Shown: positions 25,350 through 35,040 of the stretch, piece after piece | How the letters are laid out: the number at the start of each line of letters is the position of its first letter | How positions within the stretch are numbered: the first letter of the stretch is position 1 | Assembly: GCF_018588885.1 (NCBI RefSeq) | Contig: NZ_JAFFIW010000002.1 | Location: 124,001 to 188,000, forward strand | DNA length: 64,000 nt | Direction: 5' to 3' | Source: Mesorhizobium sp. dw_380 | GTDB lineage: Bacteria; Pseudomonadota; Alphaproteobacteria; Rhizobiales; Rhizobiaceae | Notes under the pieces: generated by a model | The model's database searches: none | What the model was told of the DNA's origin: nothing | Seen by the model: only the letters and a program-made list of their open reading frames with translations | Position numbers and translations under genes: made by a program

Positions 25350-26897
25350 TCACGGCTCGCCCTGCCCGATCGCTTCCTTGCGCTTCGCCACATAGGCCTC
25401 CAGCGCCTCGCGCACGGCGACGTCCATCGCCGGCTCGACATAATCTTCCAGCGCCTTCTTCCACAGCCGGGTCGCGCGCGCGGTTGCGTCGAGGCCGCCG
25501 GCTTCCTGCCAGGCTTCAAAATTCTGCCAGTTGGACAGGATCGGCTGGTAGAAGGCCGTGGCGTAGCGCTCCAGCGTGTGCGGTTCGCCGAAGAAATGGC
25601 CGCCGGTCGGCACCGCGCCCAGCGCCTCGACGGCAAGCTCCGCCTCATCGACCACGATCGGGCGCAGGAACTCCATCATGTGCTGGATCATCTCGACATC
25701 GATGATGAATTTTTCGAACGATGCCGTCAGCCCGCCCTCCTGCCAGCCGGCGGCGTGATAGACGAGGTTGCCGTGGCCAAGCACGGCGCCCCACAGCGCC
25801 ATCAGCGTCTCATAAGCGCCTTGCGCGTCGGCGGCGTTGGAGGCCGAGCCGGGCGTCGTGCGGTACGGCAGCCCATAGCGCCGCGCCAATTGCCCCGATG
25901 CAATGTTGGCCTTGGTATTCTCGGGCGTGCCGAAGGCCGGCGCGCCGGACTTCATGTCGACATTGGACGTGAAGGCGCCATACATCACCGGTGCGCCCGG
26001 CCGTACCAGCTGCGTCAGCACGACGCCGAACAGCGCTTCGGCATTCTGCTGCGCCAGCGCGCCGGCGAGCGTCACCGGGCTCATCGCCCCCATCAGCGTG
26101 AACGGCGTCACAGCGACAGACTGGCCGAACTCGGCCATGGTCATCAGCCCTTCCGCCATCATCTCGTCGAAACGGCGTGGCGAGTTGACCGAGATGATGG
26201 TGGCGATGCCGGGATCATCGCGCATCTGGTCCAGCGTCAGCCCGCGCGCGATCGCCATCATCTCGATGCCGTCCAGCGCCCTGCCCCGGCCGATCGCCGA
26301 GACATGGAAACTCTTGTCGGTCAGCGTCAGATTGGTGAAATAGGTGTCGAGGTGGCGTGAATTGGACGGCAGCTCGACCGGCGCGCAGACCTGGTTGCCG
26401 AGCATATGGACGCAGTTGAAATGCTGCGCCAGCCGGGTCAGGTCCGCATAGTCGCGCAGATTGCCGGCGCGGCGGCCACGCTCCATGTCGTGCACATTGG
26501 GCGGCCCTGCGACGAGTGTGAAATTGATGGTGTTGCCGCCGAGATGGATTGACTTGGCCGGGTTGCGCGGTGTCAGGCGGTAGTTGGACCGCGTCGTCTT
26601 CAGCGCCTCCTCGACCATGCCGCGATCGATGCGGACATTGGCCGAGGCGTGATCAACCCTGGCGCCGGCTTTCTCGAACAGCGACAGCGCCCGCGGGCTC
26701 ATCACTTCGATGCCGAAATTCTCCAATATATGCATCGAGGCCTGATGGATCGCCTCGATCTGATCTGATGACAGCAACGCCATCGGCGGATAGGGGTTCG
26801 TCACCCGCCTGTGTGGCAGCTGCGGGATGGGCGCTGGCCCCCTGTTGCTGGTGCGCTCGGCGCCGCGCTTGCGTCTTGGCTCGTTCATGCCAGGCAT
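25350..26897 (-). CDS. MttB/COG5598-family methyltransferase (non-pyrrolysine)
   Basis: 515 residues from ATG 26897, which has GAGG in front; ATG 26888 is the alternative. Resembles the trimethylamine methyltransferase MttB family along its length (SSDQIEAIHQASMHILENFG, NFTLVAGPPNVHDMERGRRA, SKEEAL-type features absent, GHGNLVYHAAGWQEGGLTAS, DVEMIQHMMEFLRPI). There is no in-frame UAG, so it belongs to the pyrrolysine-free branch that includes glycine-betaine and proline-betaine methyltransferases. No corrinoid-protein gene is adjacent. It lies upstream of a dimethylglycine-dehydrogenase-like gene; a quaternary amine substrate is inferred. Confidence 0.87.
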   Translation of the reverse strand: MPGMNEPRRKRGAERTSNRGPAPIPQLPHRRVTNPYPPMALLSSDQIEAIHQASMHILENFGIEVMSPRALSLFEKAGARVDHASANVRIDRGMVEEALKTTRSNYRLTPRNPAKSIHLGGNTINFTLVAGPPNVHDMERGRRAGNLRDYADLTRLAQHFNCVHMLGNQVCAPVELPSNSRHLDTYFTNLTLTDKSFHVSAIGRGRALDGIEMMAIARGLTLDQMRDDPGIATIISVNSPRRFDEMMAEGLMTMAEFGQSVAVTPFTLMGAMSPVTLAGALAQQNAEALFGVVLTQLVRPGAPVMYGAFTSNVDMKSGAPAFGTPENTKANIASGQLARRYGLPYRTTPGSASNAADAQGAYETLMALWGAVLGHGNLVYHAAGWQEGGLTASFEKFIIDVEMIQHMMEFLRPIVVDEAELAVEALGAVPTGGHFFGEPHTLERYATAFYQPILSNWQNFEAWQEAGGLDATARATRLWKKALEDYVEPAMDVAVREALEAYVAKRKEAIGQGEP

Positions 26898-27099
26898 CAA
26901 AGCCTCGGCAAACCGGGCGAGCTGTCAGAAATGCGCCGTTTGCGGGCGTGATTTTAGCCAAGGCGGCATTTCCGCAGTTCCGTTTTATTTGAGGCGACAA
27001 GAAGCGTCGAAATACCAACATGACATTTTCTCAGGAACCGGCGCAGCGTTAACGCTGGCAGCAAGATTCCCTTTATGATTTCGGCCTATTGCTCATCCG

Positions 27100-27690
27100 A
27101 TGCGTAGGTCGAGTTTTAGTAAAATTGTAGCGATTGGCATGCTGCTGGCACTTTCGGCCTGCGCGACGGCGCCGAGCCATATCAACAATGTCTGCGCCGT
27201 CTTCGACCAGAATGACGGCTGGTTCGACAATTGGCAGTCGGCCGCCGAACGGACCGAGCAGAAATACGGTGTGCCGGTCCCCGTGCTGATGGCGACGGTG
27301 CGCAAGGAATCCGGCTTCAAGAGCAACGCCCGGCCGCCGCGCACCAAGCTGCTCGGCTTCATCCCTTGGACGCATGTCTCGTCGGCCACCGGCTTCTCGC
27401 AGGCGCTGGACGGCACCTGGTCGCAATATCAGAGCGAAACCGGCAATTGGGCGGCGCGGCGCACGAAATTCGCCGACGCGGTCGATTTCGTCGGGTGGTA
27501 TCATTCCAAGACCGCGGACACATATGGCGTCGCCCGCAACGACACCTACAATCTCTATCTCGCCTACTATCTCGGCTGGACCGCCTACGGCCGCGGCAGC
27601 CGTGGCGACGCCGGCGTCCAGAGCTACGCCCGGGCGACCGAAAAGATGGCGCGGGACTATGCCCAGCAACTGAGCCAGTGCGGTAACTGA
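27100..27690 (+). CDS. Lipoprotein lytic transglycosylase-like protein
   Basis: 196 residues with a lipoprotein signal ending in LLALSAC (lipobox, Cys about residue 21). An SLT/lysozyme-like fold follows, with the likely catalytic Glu in MATVRKESGFKSNA at about residue 70, and later blocks GFIPWTHVSSATGFSQALDG and YLAYYLGWTAYGRGS. It would cleave peptidoglycan glycan strands from the outer membrane's inner face or the inner membrane. Divergent from the MttB gene across 202 bp. Confidence 0.87.
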   Translation: MRRSSFSKIVAIGMLLALSACATAPSHINNVCAVFDQNDGWFDNWQSAAERTEQKYGVPVPVLMATVRKESGFKSNARPPRTKLLGFIPWTHVSSATGFSQALDGTWSQYQSETGNWAARRTKFADAVDFVGWYHSKTADTYGVARNDTYNLYLAYYLGWTAYGRGSRGDAGVQSYARATEKMARDYAQQLSQCGN

Positions 27691-27692
27691 CG

Positions 27693-27950
27693 CTCCCTTC
27701 TCCCTGTTTACGGGGAGAAGGTCCCGGCAGGGGGATGAGGGGCAGCGCCGGGATTGATAGTTGGCCGCCTCCAGCCCAGCCATGAATCGGAAGGAGCTTT
27801 GTGACTGGAGGCTGACGCTCGGCAAGCCTCGCTGTTCAGCCGTCGACGCCGCCCCTCATTGTCCTGCCGGACATTTCTCCCCGTATAGTGACGGGGAGAA
27901 AGAGGCTGTCATCGATGGTTTCGCCAATTATCACCGTTGCAAGAAGGCGC
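27693..27950. repeat. Composite palindromic element (rearranged copy)
   Basis: Arm 27693-27747 (CTCCCTTCTCCC ... GGATGAGGGGCAGCG) is the inverted counterpart of arm 27847-27904 (CGCCGCCCCTCATTGTCCTG ... ACGGGGAGAAAGAG). The usual centre (TTTCGCCAATTATCACCGTT, then GCAAGAAGGCG) follows the second arm, at about 27917-27950, instead of lying between the arms as at 48.9 kb. The 299-bp gap between the lipoprotein and ABC ATPase genes is almost wholly made of this material. Confidence 0.8.
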
Positions 27951-27989
27951 GTCGGTTTGCGGCACCTTATCGGCCTCGATGACTCACCG

Positions 27990-30728
27990 TCAGCGCGGCT
28001 TCTTGCCGAACACCTTGATGTATTCCGCTTCGCCGCCCCTGGCGAGCGCCTTGGCCTGCTTGACCCAGTCCTCGCGCTCGATGCGGCCGTGGAATCTCAG
28101 ATGATCGTCGACCCACTCGCGCTCCGCCTTCTTCCATGCGGCGACCTGGGCATAGGTGAAGATGCCGAGGCCGTTGAGGGTGCCTTCGGTCTTCGGACCG
28201 ACGCCGGATATCAGCTTGAGGTTATCAGGCTTGGCGGGCCTGGAGATGCCGGCAGGACGGTTCCTGTCCGCCGCGCCTTCAGCCGCCTTGCTTGACTTGG
28301 CCGACCTCGCCGTGCGGTCACCAAGCGGTGCAACACGCGCATTCTCGGCCTGACGGCCGTCGCCAAGCGTTCTCGGCGTGAACGGCGCGGAGGTCGCATT
28401 GGCATCGGTGGCCGGTGCGCCGGTCTCCGAAACCTCGTCACGCACCTCGTGACGGCGGGCTCGCGAAACGGCTTCCGATTCCTCGGCGTCCTCTCCCACC
28501 GCGCTGGCTTCCGCACTGGCGGTCTTGCCATGCGGCCGGCTGGGCGGTGTACCGGCAAAGCCCGGGCCGGCGCCGTGCGGCGCATCATCCGGCACGCCCT
28601 CCTGGGCGGCATGCTCCTTGTCGAACTTGATCACCGGCTCCATCGTCGCCAGCACGTCGTCGGAAAGCCAGCACAGGCTCATATGGCCGTCGCCGAGGTT
28701 CTTGACCGGTGGAACCTTGGTCTCGCACAGATTGTCCGGCACAAGCTTCTTGTAGCCGCAGCGCGTCTGGAATGGACAGCCGGTTGGCGGGTTCATCGCC
28801 GACGGGATGTCGCCTTCGAGCACGATGTGCTTCTTCACCACGCTGGTGTCGGCGATCGGGATCGCCGACAGCAGCGCCTCGGTATAGGGGTGATAGGGCG
28901 GTGCGAAGATCTGATCGGTCGTGCCTTGCTCGACGATGTAGCCGAGATACATGACGACGACGCGGTCGGCGATATAGCGCACGACCGACAGGTCGTGGCT
29001 GATGAACAGCATCGTCGTCTTGTTCTTGCGCTGGATGTCCATCAGCAGCTCGGTCACCGCCGCCTGCACCGACACGTCGAGCGCCGACACCGGCTCGTCC
29101 GCCACCACCACCTTGGCGTCGCCGGCAAAGGCGCGCGCCACACCGATGCGCTGCTTCTGGCCGCCGGAGAGCTGGCGCGGCTTGCGGGTCTCGAAGGCGC
29201 GCGGCAGCTTCACCAGGTCGAGCAGTTCCAGCATGCGCTTGCGCCGGTCGGCGACCGTCTTGCCGACATTGAATTTTTCCAGCGTGCGGATGATCTGCGA
29301 ACCGACCGAATGGCTGGGGTTCAGCGTGTCGAACGGATTCTGGAACACCATCTGGATCGACGACACCGTGTCGACGCTCCGGCTCTCGATACCGGTCGAC
29401 TGGATTTCCTTGTTGCCCAGCTTCACGCTGCCTGAGCTGGCCGTCTCGAGCCCGAGCAGCACCTTGGCCAGCGTCGACTTTCCGCAGCCGGATTCGCCGA
29501 CAATGGCGACCGTCTCGGATTCGCGCGCTATGAAGGAGATGGTCTCGTTAGCCTTGACGACGCGGCCCTCGCTCGACCCGAACACCTCGCTGCCGCCGAC
29601 CTTGTAGTATTTCCTCAGGTCCTCGATCTTGAGCACCGGCGCGCCGGGCACGACGCGCTCTTTGACCTTCTTGGCGCCAGGCGGCAGGGCTTCCCAGTCG
29701 ATCTCGTTGAAGCGCACGCAGCGCGAGAAATGACCTTCGTGTCCCGCGACCTCGATCATCGGGATTTCGGCGGCGTTGCAGACGCCCTCGACGAAATGGT
29801 GGCAGCGCGGGCCAAAATTGCAGCCCTTCGGCCGCTCATGTGGCAACGGCAACTGCCCGGGAATCGAGATCAGCGGCCGCGAATTCTTGTCGGCGCCCGG
29901 CAGCGGGATCGAACGGAACAGCCCTTGCGTATAGGGATGACGCATGCGGTCGAACACGTCCTTGATCTTGCCGGTCTCCACCGCCTCGCCCGAATACATC
30001 ACCGTGATGCGGTCGCAGGTTTCGAGGATCAGGCCAAGATTGTGCGACACGAAGATCATCGAGGTGCCGAACTTCTCACCGAGCCCCTTGACCAGTTCGA
30101 CGATGCCCGCCTCCACTGTCACGTCGAGCGCCGTCGTCGGCTCGTCGAGCAGAAGCAGCGCCGGCTTCGACAGCAGCGCCATGGCGATGACGATGCGCTG
30201 CTGCTGGCCGCCGGAGAGCTGGTGCGGATAGGAGCGCATCATGCGCTCGGGGTCGGGAAGCTTGACCGAGCGCACCATTTCGAGCGCGCGCTTATGGGCC
30301 TCTTCCTTCGACACCTTGTCGTGGATCAGCGGCACTTCCATCAATTGCTGGCCGATCTTCATCGCCGGATTGAGACTGGCCATCGGCTCCTGGTAGATCA
30401 TGGCGATCTTGTTGCCGCGGATGGCGCGCAGCTCCTCCTCGGAGAGCTCGCCCATGTCCTTGCCCTGAAACTTGATCTTGCCGCCGACGATCTTGCCGAT
30501 GTTGGAGAGGTCGCGCATGATGCCGAGCGACACGGTCGACTTGCCGCAGCCGGATTCACCGACGATGCCCATCGCCTCGCCGGGCATGACCGTGCAGGAA
30601 AAGTCCATGACGGCCGGTATCTCGCCCTTGCGGGTGAAGAAGGAGATCGACAGGTTTTCGATTTCGATGATCGGCCCATTGGTCGGCCCATTGGTCGGCT
30701 TGCCGGGATTTCGAACTGCCTCGTTCAT
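27990..30728 (-). CDS. Peptide-type ABC transporter, fused double ATPase with C-terminal H3TH domain
   Basis: 912 residues from ATG 30728. ATPase 1 (~20-300): GESGCGKST, LSGGQQQRIVIAMALLS, LLLLDEPTTALDV, with the oligopeptide-transporter C-terminal cysteine motif (CNFGPRCHHFVEGVC). ATPase 2 (~365-690): GESGCGKSTLAKVLLG, LSGGQKQRIGVARAF, VVADEPVSALDV, and a second CPFQTRCGY motif. Then ~130 residues of Ala/Pro/charged linker and a 79-residue end domain (27990-28229) beginning PDNLKLISGVGPKTEGTLNG. This is the helix-hairpin-helix 'flap-endonuclease-like' H3TH domain that rhizobia also attach to other proteins. The fused ATPases energise permeases 30778-32981; the tail's role is unknown. Confidence 0.9.
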   Translation of the reverse strand: MNEAVRNPGKPTNGPTNGPIIEIENLSISFFTRKGEIPAVMDFSCTVMPGEAMGIVGESGCGKSTVSLGIMRDLSNIGKIVGGKIKFQGKDMGELSEEELRAIRGNKIAMIYQEPMASLNPAMKIGQQLMEVPLIHDKVSKEEAHKRALEMVRSVKLPDPERMMRSYPHQLSGGQQQRIVIAMALLSKPALLLLDEPTTALDVTVEAGIVELVKGLGEKFGTSMIFVSHNLGLILETCDRITVMYSGEAVETGKIKDVFDRMRHPYTQGLFRSIPLPGADKNSRPLISIPGQLPLPHERPKGCNFGPRCHHFVEGVCNAAEIPMIEVAGHEGHFSRCVRFNEIDWEALPPGAKKVKERVVPGAPVLKIEDLRKYYKVGGSEVFGSSEGRVVKANETISFIARESETVAIVGESGCGKSTLAKVLLGLETASSGSVKLGNKEIQSTGIESRSVDTVSSIQMVFQNPFDTLNPSHSVGSQIIRTLEKFNVGKTVADRRKRMLELLDLVKLPRAFETRKPRQLSGGQKQRIGVARAFAGDAKVVVADEPVSALDVSVQAAVTELLMDIQRKNKTTMLFISHDLSVVRYIADRVVVMYLGYIVEQGTTDQIFAPPYHPYTEALLSAIPIADTSVVKKHIVLEGDIPSAMNPPTGCPFQTRCGYKKLVPDNLCETKVPPVKNLGDGHMSLCWLSDDVLATMEPVIKFDKEHAAQEGVPDDAPHGAGPGFAGTPPSRPHGKTASAEASAVGEDAEESEAVSRARRHEVRDEVSETGAPATDANATSAPFTPRTLGDGRQAENARVAPLGDRTARSAKSSKAAEGAADRNRPAGISRPAKPDNLKLISGVGPKTEGTLNGLGIFTYAQVAAWKKAEREWVDDHLRFHGRIEREDWVKQAKALARGGEAEYIKVFGKKPR

Positions 30729-30777
30729 GGGTCGCTCCAATCCTTGTTCTTTCAGCCATCGGGTCGAAACCCGCGGA

Positions 30778-31935
30778 TCAGTCTTTCATCGATTGCTCAC
30801 GCAGGGAATCGGCGAGCAGGTTCAGCCCCAGCACGAAACTCATCAGCGCGATCGTCGGCGGCAGCGCGGGGTGGATGAAGGAGCGCAGCAGCCGGCTGGC
30901 ATCCTTGATCGCCGTGCCCCAGTCTGGGCTCTCGGGTGCAAGACCGAGGCCGAAATAGCCGAGCGTGCCGAGCAGGATCGTAGTGTAGCCGATCCGCAGG
31001 CAGGCGTCGACGATCAGCGGTCCGCGTGCATTGGGCAGGATCTCCCACAGCATGATGTACCAGGGCGATTCACCGCGCGTCTGCGCCGCCGCCACATAGT
31101 CGCGCGTCTTGATGTCCATGGTCAGGCCGCGCACGATGCGGAACACGCCGGGGCTGGAGGCGAACACCACCGCCACGAAGATGTTGAGCTGGTTGGGATC
31201 GATATGGACGATGTGCAGCGGGTCCCTGTCGAAGACAAGGCCTAGGTAGATCCAGCCGCCTATCACAAGCGTCAGGCCGAGCAGGATGTAGATCCGGTCC
31301 GGCCGGTTCTTGAAGCGTGTCCAGAACAGCACGCAGAAGAAGATGATCGGAAACAGGAAGAAGACGCCGGCCAGCGCATAGGGGATCGGCGTGTCCATGA
31401 TCCCCGGCGTCACCAGCAGGTAGAACAGCAGGATCACCGGGAAGGCCAGCACCAGATTGGCCAGGAACGACAGGATGGAATCGATCTTGCCGCCGTAATA
31501 GCCGGCCGGCAGGCCGAGCGTGATGCCGACCATGAGCGCGAAGCCGGTTGCTGCAGGTGCGATGATCAGCACGATCTGGCTGCCATAGACCATGCGCGAA
31601 AAGACGTCGCGTGCGAGCTTGTCGCCGCCGAACAGGTAGACAAGCCCCGACTGCGGTTCGATGGCGCCGGGCAGCGTGTCCTTCATGATCGGGATCTGGC
31701 CGAGCGGATCGAAAGGCGAGACGGTCGAGGCGAAGATCGCCGTGAACAGCCAGAACAGGCAGATGAAGACACCCGCTATGCCGACGCCGCTGTCGAACAG
31801 CTGGCCATAGAGGGCGAGCTTCTTCTTGTAGAGGAAGCTCGCGCCCATGACGATGGCGAGCGCGACCCAGACCGGCCAGAAGCGCCACAGCACTTCGAGG
31901 ATGATGGTGGAGGCGCCGATATATTGAGCTTGCAT
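30778..31935 (-). CDS. Peptide-type ABC transporter permease (DppC-like, enlarged)
   Basis: 385 residues against about 290-300 for ordinary DppC. Standard parts: N-terminal segment before FDPLGQIPIMKDTLPGA, the core from VYGSQIVLIIAPAATGFALM, and an EAA loop in YVAAAQTRGESPWYIMLWEI. Two additions: an extra N-terminal membrane segment (VWVALAIVMGASFLYKKKLA) and an insert in mid-protein with two hydrophobic stretches (ALAGVFFLFPIIFFCVLFW and IYILLGLTLVIGGWIYLGLV). ATG 31935. Works with the DppB-like permease 11 bp upstream. Confidence 0.88.
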   Translation of the reverse strand: MQAQYIGASTIILEVLWRFWPVWVALAIVMGASFLYKKKLALYGQLFDSGVGIAGVFICLFWLFTAIFASTVSPFDPLGQIPIMKDTLPGAIEPQSGLVYLFGGDKLARDVFSRMVYGSQIVLIIAPAATGFALMVGITLGLPAGYYGGKIDSILSFLANLVLAFPVILLFYLLVTPGIMDTPIPYALAGVFFLFPIIFFCVLFWTRFKNRPDRIYILLGLTLVIGGWIYLGLVFDRDPLHIVHIDPNQLNIFVAVVFASSPGVFRIVRGLTMDIKTRDYVAAAQTRGESPWYIMLWEILPNARGPLIVDACLRIGYTTILLGTLGYFGLGLAPESPDWGTAIKDASRLLRSFIHPALPPTIALMSFVLGLNLLADSLREQSMKD

Positions 31936-31946
31936 GCGCCTTCTCC

Positions 31947-32981
31947 CTACTGAACCCGGATGCGCGGGTTGAGGAATGCGTAACCGACGTCCGAAATGAG
32001 CTGCGTGATCAGCACAATGAACACCGACACCAGCGAACAGCCGAGCAGAAGATCGATGTCGTTATTGCCGGCGGCTTCGACCAGCGTGTAGCCGAAACCC
32101 TGGTAGCGGAACATCACCTCGACGATGACGACGCCGGTGAGCAGCCACGGGAACTGCAGCATGATGACGGTGAAGGGCGCGATCAGCGCGTTTCGCAGCG
32201 CGTGCTTGACCACCACGCTTTTGAAGGAAAGCCCCTTCAAGCGCGCGGTGCGGATATATTGCTGCGTCATCACCTCGACCATCGAGGCGCGCGTCATGCG
32301 CGCGATGTAGCCTATGCCGTAGATCGCCAGCGTGATCACCGGCAAGGTGAAATTGTAGAAGGTGATGCCCTGGCTCGCCGACGCGGCCGAGCCGTTCAGC
32401 CACCCGAGCCAGGATGCGAAGATGACGGTGAAGATGACGCCCGACACATATTCAGGCGTCGCCGTCGACGCGATCGAGGCGACCGACAGCACGCGATCGG
32501 TGCGCGAACCCTCGCGCATGCCGGCGAGAACCCCGATCAGCAGCGAAACCGGCACCATCACCGCCAGCACGCAGAGCATCAGGATGCCGGTGGCGCCGAG
32601 TGCCGGGAACAGCTTGGCCGCGACCGTGGTCTTGAACTTGGTCGAGCAGCCGAAATCGCCCTCGAGGACGCCGGAGAATGTCGGCACCGTCGGGTCGTTG
32701 CAGAAGGAGAAACGCTGCGTCGTGTTCCCGGTCGCCGGATCCGTGATTGGCTGCTCGGGCAGGACGCCGAGCCATTGGCCATAGCGCTGGAAGAAGTTCT
32801 GCCGATAGCCGTGATTGGCAAGCCAGCTTTCGAGCTGCTCGGCCGATGTGTGCATTTCGGTCTGGCTGATCGCCAGCTTCTTCAGATTGGGTTCGAGATT
32901 GACGAGGAAGAAGACGACCAGCGTCAGGCACAGCATCGTGAGCATGATCGTGCCGACGCGTCTGATGATGAATGAGAACAT
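31947..32981 (-). CDS. Peptide-type ABC transporter permease (DppB-like)
   Basis: 344 residues, ATG 32981. DppB architecture: first membrane segment with FIIRRVGTIMLTMLCLTLVV, large periplasmic loop (residues ~30-115, longer than usual and containing two Cys in FSFCNDPTV and DFGCSTKF), then the transport domain with EAA loop around YIRTARLKGLSFKSVVVKHA. Second gene of the operon after the substrate-binding protein; a perfect 26-bp palindrome separates them. Confidence 0.88.
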   Translation of the reverse strand: MFSFIIRRVGTIMLTMLCLTLVVFFLVNLEPNLKKLAISQTEMHTSAEQLESWLANHGYRQNFFQRYGQWLGVLPEQPITDPATGNTTQRFSFCNDPTVPTFSGVLEGDFGCSTKFKTTVAAKLFPALGATGILMLCVLAVMVPVSLLIGVLAGMREGSRTDRVLSVASIASTATPEYVSGVIFTVIFASWLGWLNGSAASASQGITFYNFTLPVITLAIYGIGYIARMTRASMVEVMTQQYIRTARLKGLSFKSVVVKHALRNALIAPFTVIMLQFPWLLTGVVIVEVMFRYQGFGYTLVEAAGNNDIDLLLGCSLVSVFIVLITQLISDVGYAFLNPRIRVQ

Positions 32982-33088
32982 TGTGCCCCCTGCCGGCCGG
33001 GTTGGGGTCAGATATGGTCAACCCTGTGACGAAAACCTTGTGACGTCACGCCGCCGCTGCATCCAATGCAACGGCGGCGATCCTGCGA

Positions 33089-33114
33089 ATGCGAAGGGCG
33101 CGCGCCCTTCGCAT
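33089..33114. promoter_or_regulatory. Perfect palindrome between binding-protein and permease genes
   Basis: ATGCGAAGGGCGC and its exact complement form a 26-bp palindrome, 16 bp after the stop of the substrate-binding-protein gene. On the minus (coding) strand it is not followed by a T run, so it fits the mRNA-stabilising/partial-termination hairpins often found after binding-protein genes. On the plus strand TTTTT follows, but no plus-strand gene ends here. Confidence 0.65.
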
Positions 33115-33129
33115 TTTTCAAGCCGCGGG

Positions 33130-34788
33130 TCACGCCTGATCGAGCCAGACCTTGCCGAAATCGTGCTCGTAGGTGGGGTGCATCGAGTGGTTCTTCACTT
33201 CGGGCTTGATGTTGATGTAGAGCTTGCGCCAGTACGGCTGGATGATGATGCCGGAATCCTGCAGCGTCTGCTCGATGTCCTTCATCACCACCTTGCGCTT
33301 CTCCGCATCGGCGATCCCGAGCGCCTCGTTGACCTTCTTGTCGAAGTCCGGATTGGCGTAGGCCGTCTCGTTCCAGGCTTCACCCGAGCGGTAGGCGATG
33401 GCGATGACCTGGATGCCAAGCGGACGCATGTTCCAGTTGGTTTCCGAGAACGGGTATTTCGTCCAATCGTTCCAGAACGTCGAGCTCGGCAGCACGGTGC
33501 GCTTCACCTTGATGCCGGCCTCGCGCAGCTGGGCCGCGATCGCGTCCGTGGTGTTCTTGTGATAGTCCTCGTCGTTGCTGATCAGCTCGTGCTCGAAATC
33601 GATCACGCCGGCTTCCGTCAGCATCTGCTTGGCCTTGGCCATGTCGCGTTTGACCTCCGGCAGCTTGACATATTCCGGATGGATCGGCGCGACGTGGTGG
33701 TTCTCAGCCGCCGTTCCGGCATTGCCGTAGCCGAGCTGCAGCACCACCGAGTTGTCGACGGCCAGGCACATCGCCTGACGCACCTTCTGGTCGCCGTAGG
33801 GCTTGGCGTTGACGTTGAAGCGCGAGACCACTGTCGCCGCGGTCACCACTTCCGAGACCGGAGCGCCGACGCCTTCGATGATCTTCACATAGTCGGCGGT
33901 CGTCTCGTGGTTGGTTTGAACCTCGCCCGATTCGAAGGCCGAAACCGTCGCCGCCGGATCGGTGCCGTAGTCGATGAACTCGACGCCGTCGAGGAAGGCT
34001 TCGCCCTGCCACCACTTGCCGGTCGTGCGGCGTTTGTAGACCACTTTCTGGCCAACGTCGTAGGAGACGAGTTCGAACGGACCGGTACCGATCGGGCAGT
34101 TCTTGAAGTTCGCACCCTTCTCGTCGAAGGTCTTGTGGACCACCAGGGCCGGATAGTCGGTGAGGTTGGCGATGAGGGCGATGTCGGGCTTGGTGAGCTT
34201 CAGCTTGACCGTCATGTCGTCGACCTTGACGATCGATCCTTCGCTCAACTTCTTGGTCTTCTCGTCGACGAGGCTGCCAAGGCGGCCGGGCATCGAATTG
34301 CCTGCCGCGTTCTTGTCCGCCCAGCGCGTGAAATTGTGGATGACGTCGTCGGCGGTGAACTTGTCGCCATTGTTCCACTCGACGCCCGGCCGCACATGCA
34401 GCGTGTATTCGGTGGCGTCGTCGTTGATGTCCCAGCTTTCCAGGAGATACGGCGCGAAGGTGTACTGATGTGTGTACTTCACCAGCGGCTCGAGCGCCTG
34501 ACGCTCGGCATTGGCAATCTCCGACCAGTCGGCGGTGCGGGGATCCTTGGGATCCTTGATGGACATGGCGACCTTCAGCACGCCGCCCTTCTTGCCCTGA
34601 ACGTCTTCGGCCTTGGCCGGGGTCGGAGCGGCAAGGCCGAGCAGGCCGTAAGCCATGGCCGTCGACGCGCCGAAGATGCTGGCGAGCGCCAGGAATTCGC
34701 GGCGATCCACGGTTCCTGCCTTGGCTTCCTCAGCCATGGCCAGGATGTGATCCGGAACGCTATCGCCGTTGCTTTTGTAGATTGTCAT
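33130..34788 (-). CDS. Peptide-type ABC transporter substrate-binding protein (Tat-like signal)
   Basis: 552 residues, ATG 34788 with GGGAG at a normal distance. An N-terminal region of ~30 residues precedes [20 protein letters not shown] and a hydrophobic stretch ending [10 protein letters not shown], which resembles a twin-arginine signal (RR present, no lysine at +2). SBP_bac_5 domain follows: [60 protein letters not shown]. First gene of the operon, the 252-bp gap upstream presumably holding its promoter. Ligand unknown: di/oligopeptide, or, given the betaine-type enzymes nearby, another small amine. Confidence 0.9.
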   Translation of the reverse strand: MTIYKSNGDSVPDHILAMAEEAKAGTVDRREFLALASIFGASTAMAYGLLGLAAPTPAKAEDVQGKKGGVLKVAMSIKDPKDPRTADWSEIANAERQALEPLVKYTHQYTFAPYLLESWDINDDATEYTLHVRPGVEWNNGDKFTADDVIHNFTRWADKNAAGNSMPGRLGSLVDEKTKKLSEGSIVKVDDMTVKLKLTKPDIALIANLTDYPALVVHKTFDEKGANFKNCPIGTGPFELVSYDVGQKVVYKRRTTGKWWQGEAFLDGVEFIDYGTDPAATVSAFESGEVQTNHETTADYVKIIEGVGAPVSEVVTAATVVSRFNVNAKPYGDQKVRQAMCLAVDNSVVLQLGYGNAGTAAENHHVAPIHPEYVKLPEVKRDMAKAKQMLTEAGVIDFEHELISNDEDYHKNTTDAIAAQLREAGIKVKRTVLPSSTFWNDWTKYPFSETNWNMRPLGIQVIAIAYRSGEAWNETAYANPDFDKKVNEALGIADAEKRKVVMKDIEQTLQDSGIIIQPYWRKLYINIKPEVKNHSMHPTYEHDFGKVWLDQA

Positions 34789-35040
34789 GACTAACTCCCA
34801 TTGTTGGCTTTCCGCCGATTAACATTCCGCATCCGGGCCATGATGTCAAAGACGGCATGGATTGGGAACATGTTAGCGAATGTGCAACTTTGGAAGGGGA
34901 GCGGTTCGCGTGATAACGACAGTCTTGGCGCAAAAATGCTAGTCTGCCCAGATTCCGCCAAAATCCCTTTGGGCGATTAAACTGAGACATTTGCACAGGT
35001 TACGACAGCGCCAGTTCCGGCCATGGTGCAGGCCAGCCCC

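Noticed and set aside
25350..26897. Pyrrolysine-containing MttB
   Set aside because: No in-frame TAG interrupts the reading frame and no pyl genes are seen.
27693..27950. CRISPR-like repeats
   Set aside because: The repeats are inverted pairs of arms, not regularly spaced direct repeats, and no cas genes are present.
33089..33119. Plus-strand rho-independent terminator
   Set aside because: Stem and T tract look right on the plus strand, but no plus-strand gene ends here; interpreted as a hairpin of the minus-strand operon.
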